Of a stretch of DNA of 36,792 bases, positions 32,721 to 36,792 are shown one piece after another. This stretch comes from Candidatus Bathyarchaeota archaeon (GTDB lineage: Archaea > Thermoproteota > Bathyarchaeia > Bathyarchaeales > Bathycorpusculaceae). Each line of letters begins with the position of its first letter. The stretch's first letter is position 1. The DNA lies in NCBI GenBank assembly GCA_016927015.1, contig JAFGNM010000017.1, positions 1 to 36,792 on the forward strand. The letters are read 5' to 3'. Under the pieces are notes generated by a model that saw nothing but the letters and a program-made list of their open reading frames with translations, ran no database searches and was not told where the DNA came from. Position numbers and translations under genes: made by a program.

Positions 32721-33965
32721 ATGCTAATGTTTAGGACGAAGATGCAAAACGGCGTCGAAACAAACAAAAAAACTGCTGTCGTAAATCTTGTCATAGTAGC
32801 GAACGCTTTCATCTGGTATTTTTACTCATATGTTTTTCTGCAGAAAGCAATCAACGCTTCCGAGGTTTCCACAGAGACGGCGACAATATTTGGAATTAAC
32901 ATTGCTACAATAGCGGTAGCAGCAATTCTTAGCGCCTCTAGAATTAACCATTCAAAAAATCGGCTGCGTTTTCTTTATTATTGGATGCTCGCAGGCGTAG
33001 TTGTTTCTTTGACGCCATTTGTAATCAATCTCGCTACATTTGCAGGTCTTGTCGCATTCTCAGTTATTGTAGGGCTGTATTTCGGATTGGGTATGCCAGT
33101 TTGTCTAGCCTACTACGCAGCCCACACAAAGACAGAAACTCGGGCTCGGTTAAGCGGAATTGTGTTTTTCTTTATTGGTTTAGGGTTTATCCTGCTGAAC
33201 AGCATGGAAATTAGCAACCTCATGTTAGATGCCATATTTCTTTCTGCTTGGCGTGGAGCGGGAGTTGCTATCCTTGTAACCTTGAAACCAAGAGAAACAA
33301 AACCAGATACAAGCGGACGAGTTTCATTCGGCTCTGTGTTATCTAATAAGGCTTTTCTCCTGTATTTTATACCATGGTGCCTGTTTATGATAGTAAATCT
33401 ACTGATCGCGCCACTTACCGCAAAACTGTTCGGGAATTTGTTGTCCGAAGACGTTCTCACTCTATCTTCTGGGATTGACAATGCGATAGCTTTCGTAGTT
33501 GCCGTAATCAGCGGTTTCTTTGCTGATCTCATAGGCAGAAAACGTTTGACAATTACAGGTTTTTCACTTTTAGGTATAGGTTATGCTGTTTTGGGGCTAT
33601 TTCCAGGGGATCTGAACGGTTACTGGCTCTTCACGGTCATAGATGGGATTACGTGGGGTATCTTCTACACAATTTTTCTCATTACAATCTGGGGAGACTT
33701 AGCTCAAGGAAAAGCCAGTGAAAAATACTATTCAATAGGAAGTTTGCCCTTCCTACTTGCGGTTTTTGTACGCCTTTCCCTTGGAACCCAGATTGTCGAC
33801 TTAGTACCTAGCTATGGGTTCTTCTCCTTTGCTGGTGTTTTCTTGTTTTTGGCTGTTTTGCCTTTGGTTTATGCTCCTGAAACTCTGCCTGAGAAAACGA
33901 TTAAGGAGCGAGAACTCAAGGGTTACCTCGAAAAAGCTAGGAAAGAAGCAGAAAAATACTCTTAA
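32721..33965 (+). CDS. Major facilitator superfamily transporter
   Basis: A 414-residue protein with about 11-12 membrane helices and a charged C-terminal tail (ERELKGYLEKARKEAEKYS). The middle loop between halves carries RETKPDTSGRVSF, and FADLIGRKRLTITGF has the DxxGRKR-type motif that MFS proteins carry after helix 2 or 8. Together these indicate MFS. Substrate cannot be told. The ATG at 32721 lies about 23 nt after CAAATAAATC, so the message may be leaderless; ATGs at codons 3 and 8 are alternatives. It may share a transcript with the following genes, but a promoter exists before the reductase. Confidence 0.85.
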   Translation: MLMFRTKMQNGVETNKKTAVVNLVIVANAFIWYFYSYVFLQKAINASEVSTETATIFGINIATIAVAAILSASRINHSKNRLRFLYYWMLAGVVVSLTPFVINLATFAGLVAFSVIVGLYFGLGMPVCLAYYAAHTKTETRARLSGIVFFFIGLGFILLNSMEISNLMLDAIFLSAWRGAGVAILVTLKPRETKPDTSGRVSFGSVLSNKAFLLYFIPWCLFMIVNLLIAPLTAKLFGNLLSEDVLTLSSGIDNAIAFVVAVISGFFADLIGRKRLTITGFSLLGIGYAVLGLFPGDLNGYWLFTVIDGITWGIFYTIFLITIWGDLAQGKASEKYYSIGSLPFLLAVFVRLSLGTQIVDLVPSYGFFSFAGVFLFLAVLPLVYAPETLPEKTIKERELKGYLEKARKEAEKYS

Positions 33966-33991
33966 AAGCAAGTTTCTGCTTTAGGCAAAGC

Positions 33992-34063
33992 ATGTTCTTT
34001 CACGTGGTCCTGACGAACGAGTGCAATTTGCAGTGCAAGTACTGTTTCAGCGAGATGCTTTAG
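33992..34063 (+). pseudogene. Truncated start of a radical SAM gene (23 codons)
   Basis: MFFHVVLTNECNLQCKYCF then SEML and TAG. It matches the first residues of the intact radical SAM protein at 35275 in 17 of 22 positions, including Cys11, Cys15 and Cys18 of the cluster-binding motif, while many codons differ at silent positions. After the TAG no related sequence is seen in any frame. It is most likely the 5' stump of an old duplicate whose body was lost; the reductase gene now follows 30 bases later. A working micro-peptide is possible but unlikely. Confidence 0.7.
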
Positions 34064-34130
34064 GAAAATGTGATTCTTCCTCCCTGTCTCAATGGAGAGT
34101 TCTATTGTAACTTTTATAGCTAACAAACAT

Positions 34131-34142
34131 GTATATTATAAA
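34131..34142 (+). promoter_or_regulatory. TATA box of the geranylgeranyl reductase gene
   Basis: GTATATTATAAA ends 15 nt before the GTG at 34158, so its centre is about 22 nt upstream and a leaderless start at 34158 is expected. Confidence 0.6.
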
Positions 34143-34157
34143 CTTCGGCGTACAGCC

Positions 34158-35183
34158 GTGATTAAAGTAGCAATTGTGGGGGCTGGTCCAGCCGGATCGT
34201 ACTGCGCGTACAAACTTGCAGAAAAGGGCAGTTATCCGAGCGTTTTTGATTATTCTCATCCTAGGGAGAAGCCTTGTGGAGGCTTGGTGCCTGCTACCGC
34301 GCAGGAACTTTTTCCGTTCCTCAAAGCGCTTCCAATACCGCACAGCGAAAGAAGCACAATGACCATGATAACGCCCAGCGGAAGAAAAATTGTCGTCGGT
34401 TTCAGGAAAGGCAAGATTATTGGTTTTTCACGGTTAAAATTTGATCAGTACCTGTTGAATATGGCTGTAAATGAAGGCGCTGATTTAGTTGAGGAAAAAG
34501 TCATAGGTTTAGAACGCAAGTATGGCTGGTGGAAAGTCAGAACTCAAAAGCAATCGTACGCTGTTAAAACTTTAGTTGGCGCTGACGGCGTCAACAGCAT
34601 GGTAAGAAGAAACATAATCGGCTCGTTAAGCAAAAGGGACAAGGGCGTGTGTTTTGGATATTTCGTCAAGGGACTTGAAAACGAAGACGTCACCATAAAA
34701 TTCTTACCCGGCAAGAAAGGTTACATGTGGATTATTCCAAGAGGCGAAGACACCAGCATAGGAATCGGCAGCATGGAAATACGCGATTCTCCTGAACTCA
34801 AAACCGAGTTGGCCACATTCATCAGCAATTTTTGCCCACAAGCAGAAAAAATCTCGGAGTGGACCGCGCTAATACCAAACGTTAAGGACTCCAAAACGTT
34901 TCGCATCCCAATTGCGGGGTCAAACTGGACCTTAATCGGTGACGCAGCTGGCCATGTGGATCCGATAACTGGAAGCGGCATAATTTATGCCCTATTAGAC
35001 GGAGAACTAGCAGCGGAAGCAATCGCTGAAGATAACCCTGAACTGTTCAATAAAATGTGGATTAAAACATATGGGCAGCAATTATTGCGAGCCACTAAGC
35101 TAAGAGGCTGGATTTACAAGCAACCCTTACTTGAAGTCTATTGTATGTACCTGAAAGTTCAAAACGCCACGCCATTTGCTTAG
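34158..35183 (+). CDS. Geranylgeranyl reductase-family flavoprotein
   Basis: A 341-residue FAD enzyme. The dinucleotide fold VAIVGAGPAGSYCAYKLAE is at the N-terminus, EKPCGGLVP follows, and the late GDAAGHVDPITGSGI completes the FAD site, a pattern typical of the GGR family. These enzymes saturate the geranylgeranyl chains of archaeal lipids. The frame is open to an ATG at 34092, but that codon lies before the TATA box at 34131-34142, so GTG at 34158 is preferred. The intact radical SAM gene starts 91 bases downstream on the same strand. Confidence 0.9.
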   Translation: MIKVAIVGAGPAGSYCAYKLAEKGSYPSVFDYSHPREKPCGGLVPATAQELFPFLKALPIPHSERSTMTMITPSGRKIVVGFRKGKIIGFSRLKFDQYLLNMAVNEGADLVEEKVIGLERKYGWWKVRTQKQSYAVKTLVGADGVNSMVRRNIIGSLSKRDKGVCFGYFVKGLENEDVTIKFLPGKKGYMWIIPRGEDTSIGIGSMEIRDSPELKTELATFISNFCPQAEKISEWTALIPNVKDSKTFRIPIAGSNWTLIGDAAGHVDPITGSGIIYALLDGELAAEAIAEDNPELFNKMWIKTYGQQLLRATKLRGWIYKQPLLEVYCMYLKVQNATPFA

Positions 35184-35274
35184 CTGTTGGATAGAAAACT
35201 TAATTGCATTCCAAGGAGAAGTGGCTTAAGAACGGCATGTCAAGAGTAAGGGTTGACTTTTCGGCGGGAAAGCA

Positions 35275-36399
35275 ATGTTTTTTCATGTGATATTAACAAC
35301 TGAATGTAATCTTCAATGCAGGTACTGTTTCGGCGAGACGTTTGAGGATTTTGATGAGGATTTCGCCGATTTTGATGTAGATTACGCTTTGCCCAGAAAA
35401 GTCAACTACGATTTCAAGTTGTTAGCCAAGTTTTGCAGTGAAGACCCCGAGTGCGTTTTGACTTTTTACGGCGGCGAACCCCTAGTCTGCACAAACGAAA
35501 TTAGACAAATCATGGACTCGGCGAAGCCGCGGCATTTCATGATTCAAACAAACGGTTTGCTCTTGGACAAGCTGGAGCCGGAATACGTTAACCGTTTCCA
35601 CACAATTCTGGTTTCCCTAGACGGCGACGAAGCCTTAACCGATTACTACAGAGGCGTAGGCACGTTTCGCAAAGTAATTGACAACGTGAAACTTATCGTG
35701 AAAAACGGTTTCCGCGGCGAGTTAATCGCCCGCATGACAGCGATGGAGCACACAGACATCTACCAGCAAGTCAAGTGGCTCGTGGACAACAAAGAGTTTC
35801 CGTTTTCTTCTGTTCACTGGCAGCTTAACGCGGGCTTCTGGGCAAACGACTACGCACGGCGAAACTTCAAAAGCTGGAGCGAAGACAGCTACGTTCCCGG
35901 CGTGGAGCGGCTGGCGCGTTTCTGGGTTGACCACATGGAAGAGAAACGTAAGGTGCTCAAGCTTTATCCTCTCTTAGGCATTGCTAACTCGCTTTTGCTC
36001 GGTGAAAAAGAGAGCCTTTTACGTTGCGGCAGCGGGTGGATAAACTACTCCATTCAAACCGACGGGTACATAGTTCCGTGCCCTGCCATGTGGGGCATGA
36101 AAAACTACTACTTAAGCCACATAAGCAACGCTCACCCGCTTAAACTGAAGAAAACTTTCGTGGATGCGCCCTGCACTGAATGTGATATACTCAACGTTTG
36201 CGGCGGTCGCTGCCTCTACGCGAACATAACCAAACGCTGGAGCAAAGACGCTTACGCCACAGTTTGCAACACAGTAAGAGAGCTCGTAAACGCGGTGAAA
36301 AAGGAACTCCCTCGAATTAACGAACTAATCACTGATGAAAAAGTTAGCCTAAACGATTTCAAGTTCATGAAGTACAACGGATGCGAGATTATACCATAG
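35275..36399 (+). CDS. Radical SAM/SPASM peptide-modifying-type enzyme (AF0577-like)
   Basis: A 374-residue enzyme. CNLQCRYC (Cys11, Cys15, Cys18) binds the [4Fe-4S]-SAM cluster, TFYGGEP is the SAM glycine-rich strand, and IQTNG and VSLDGD complete the barrel. The C-terminus has SPASM-like cysteines: RCGSG, VPCPAMW, APCTECDILNVCGGRC and TVCN. This arrangement recalls the archaeal AF0577-type family, thought to modify peptides. The ATG is preceded by GGCGGGA. A tiny Gly/Arg-rich ORF follows at 36515. A 23-codon copy of its start stands at 33992, before the reductase gene. The substrate is unknown. Confidence 0.85.
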   Translation: MFFHVILTTECNLQCRYCFGETFEDFDEDFADFDVDYALPRKVNYDFKLLAKFCSEDPECVLTFYGGEPLVCTNEIRQIMDSAKPRHFMIQTNGLLLDKLEPEYVNRFHTILVSLDGDEALTDYYRGVGTFRKVIDNVKLIVKNGFRGELIARMTAMEHTDIYQQVKWLVDNKEFPFSSVHWQLNAGFWANDYARRNFKSWSEDSYVPGVERLARFWVDHMEEKRKVLKLYPLLGIANSLLLGEKESLLRCGSGWINYSIQTDGYIVPCPAMWGMKNYYLSHISNAHPLKLKKTFVDAPCTECDILNVCGGRCLYANITKRWSKDAYATVCNTVRELVNAVKKELPRINELITDEKVSLNDFKFMKYNGCEIIP

Positions 36400-36492
36400 T
36401 TTTTTATGGCATCCATTAACTATTTACGCTTTCTAAAGTAGGCTAAACCGTCTTTCGTCATTATATATTCAAAAGCCAAATTTTTTGGAAGG

Positions 36493-36501
36493 GTATAAAA
36501 G
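36493..36501 (+). promoter_or_regulatory. TATA box before the small Gly/Arg-rich ORF
   Basis: GTATAAAAG, with TTATATATTC also at 36461-36470. The first would start transcription near 36520, the second near 36491. Confidence 0.45.
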
Positions 36502-36514
36502 CGGAGAATTTCTA

Positions 36515-36652
36515 TTGGACTTGGAAAAAGACTTGAGAGGTGAGAATGTGCCAAAAGGAGTTCCTAAGAAGGATGGTTCTGGAAGGGGAAGAGGGCAATC
36601 TGGAAAAGGTTGCGGTGGGAATCCGCGAAAGAGAAAAGGAGCGAGTAAATGA
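36515..36652 (+). CDS. Small Gly/Arg/Lys-rich protein, candidate partner of the radical SAM enzyme
   Basis: A frame of 45 codons from TTG 36515, or 34 codons from GTG 36548, which follows GAGGTGA by four bases and is the better-supported start. The product contains VPKKDGSGRGRGQSGKGCGG and then NPRKRKGASK: glycine- and arginine-rich, one cysteine, strongly basic. Such short proteins with a GVPKxDGSGRG core occur, from memory, in archaeal genomes without assigned function. Its place 150 bases after the peptide-modifying-type enzyme makes it a candidate substrate, an inference only. A different frame from ATG 36546 gives a 39-residue protein that looks less natural. Confidence 0.5.
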   Translation: MDLEKDLRGENVPKGVPKKDGSGRGRGQSGKGCGGNPRKRKGASK

Positions 36653-36705
36653 AGTTGTTTCATGATTACGCGCACTTTGTTGGCTCGTACACTTATCTCT
36701 AGTTA

Positions 36706-36726
36706 GATTAAATTTTAATCTTTTTC
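36706..36726 (+). terminator. Palindrome plus T-run terminator
   Basis: GATTAAA-T-TTTAATC followed by TTTTT and pyrimidines, after the small ORF. The last 70 bases of the window are pyrimidine-rich with (CTA)n and show no supported gene. Confidence 0.45.
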
Positions 36727-36792
36727 TCTCTCTGCTTCTACGACTACTGTGCTGACAGTCACTACTACTACTACCTTGACTGACGATGACTA

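Noticed and set aside
1-36792. tRNA, rRNA or CRISPR array
   Set aside because: No tRNA cloverleaf with a GGTTCRA arm, no rRNA-like stretch and no regularly spaced repeats were found by eye in the intergenic DNA.
36720-36792. Thr-rich or Val-rich partial gene in the (CTA)n end of the window
   Set aside because: Frames on both strands are short or lack a start; the minus frame is closed by stops on both sides.

Overview
The window is archaeal chromosome. It encodes TATA-binding protein, an archaeal-type LeuRS, a proteasome beta subunit overlapping the KH/beta-CASP termination nuclease aCPSF1 (FttA), SepF, an Lhr helicase, TrmB/Lrp/PadR-type regulators, an archaeal protein-lysine methyltransferase and three isoprenoid-lipid enzymes. 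Archaeal TATA boxes (TTTATATA-like) stand about 25 nt before many starts, several of them leaderless. The gene mix and the large membrane-anchored surface proteins look most like a Bathyarchaeia-type lineage, but that assignment is an inference. No rRNA, tRNA or CRISPR array was seen.

Layout. 0-4.2 kb: a methyltransferase, then a leftward run of four genes (47-aa zinc protein, 79-aa protein, RibD-type reductase, YkgJ-type Cys-cluster protein), a DUF420-like membrane protein, a phosphoesterase and a zinc-ribbon gene. 4.2-9 kb: Lrp-type regulator, M20 peptidase, a decayed transposase, UbiA prenyltransferase, a small conserved protein, an aKMT-like lysine methyltransferase and a nine-cysteine partner. 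9-15.4 kb: Lhr helicase, a very large TrmB-like protein with an extra C-terminal domain, a secreted protein and a small TrmB HTH. 15.4-19.2 kb: a GNAT gene with an in-frame TAG, a zinc ribbon, signal peptidase I, tbp, and an MBL hydrolase-pyrE pair in which pyrE looks frameshifted. 19.2-24.7 kb is an accessory stretch: C5-loop repeats, a PadR gene with an in-frame TGA, a 1027-aa surface protein with a probable caspase-fold (clan CD) peptidase domain, and a beta-helix surface protein behind tandem palindromes. 24.8-31.4 kb is housekeeping: psmB-fttA, sepF, leuS and a Tma20/MCT-1-like gene. 31.5-36.8 kb: prenyl diphosphate synthase, MFS transporter, a truncated radical-SAM start, geranylgeranyl reductase, an intact AF0577-like radical SAM/SPASM enzyme, and a tiny Gly/Arg/Lys-rich ORF that could be its substrate.

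Functional links. The prenyl diphosphate synthase, UbiA and geranylgeranyl reductase belong to archaeal membrane-lipid synthesis but are not in one operon. psmB and fttA overlap by GTGA, and so do the MBL gene and pyrE. The best leads for something undescribed are the membrane-anchored caspase-like protein beside a PadR gene, the radical SAM/short-peptide pair with a nearby truncated copy of the enzyme's start, and the C5-loop repeats that may be ends of the decayed insertion element.
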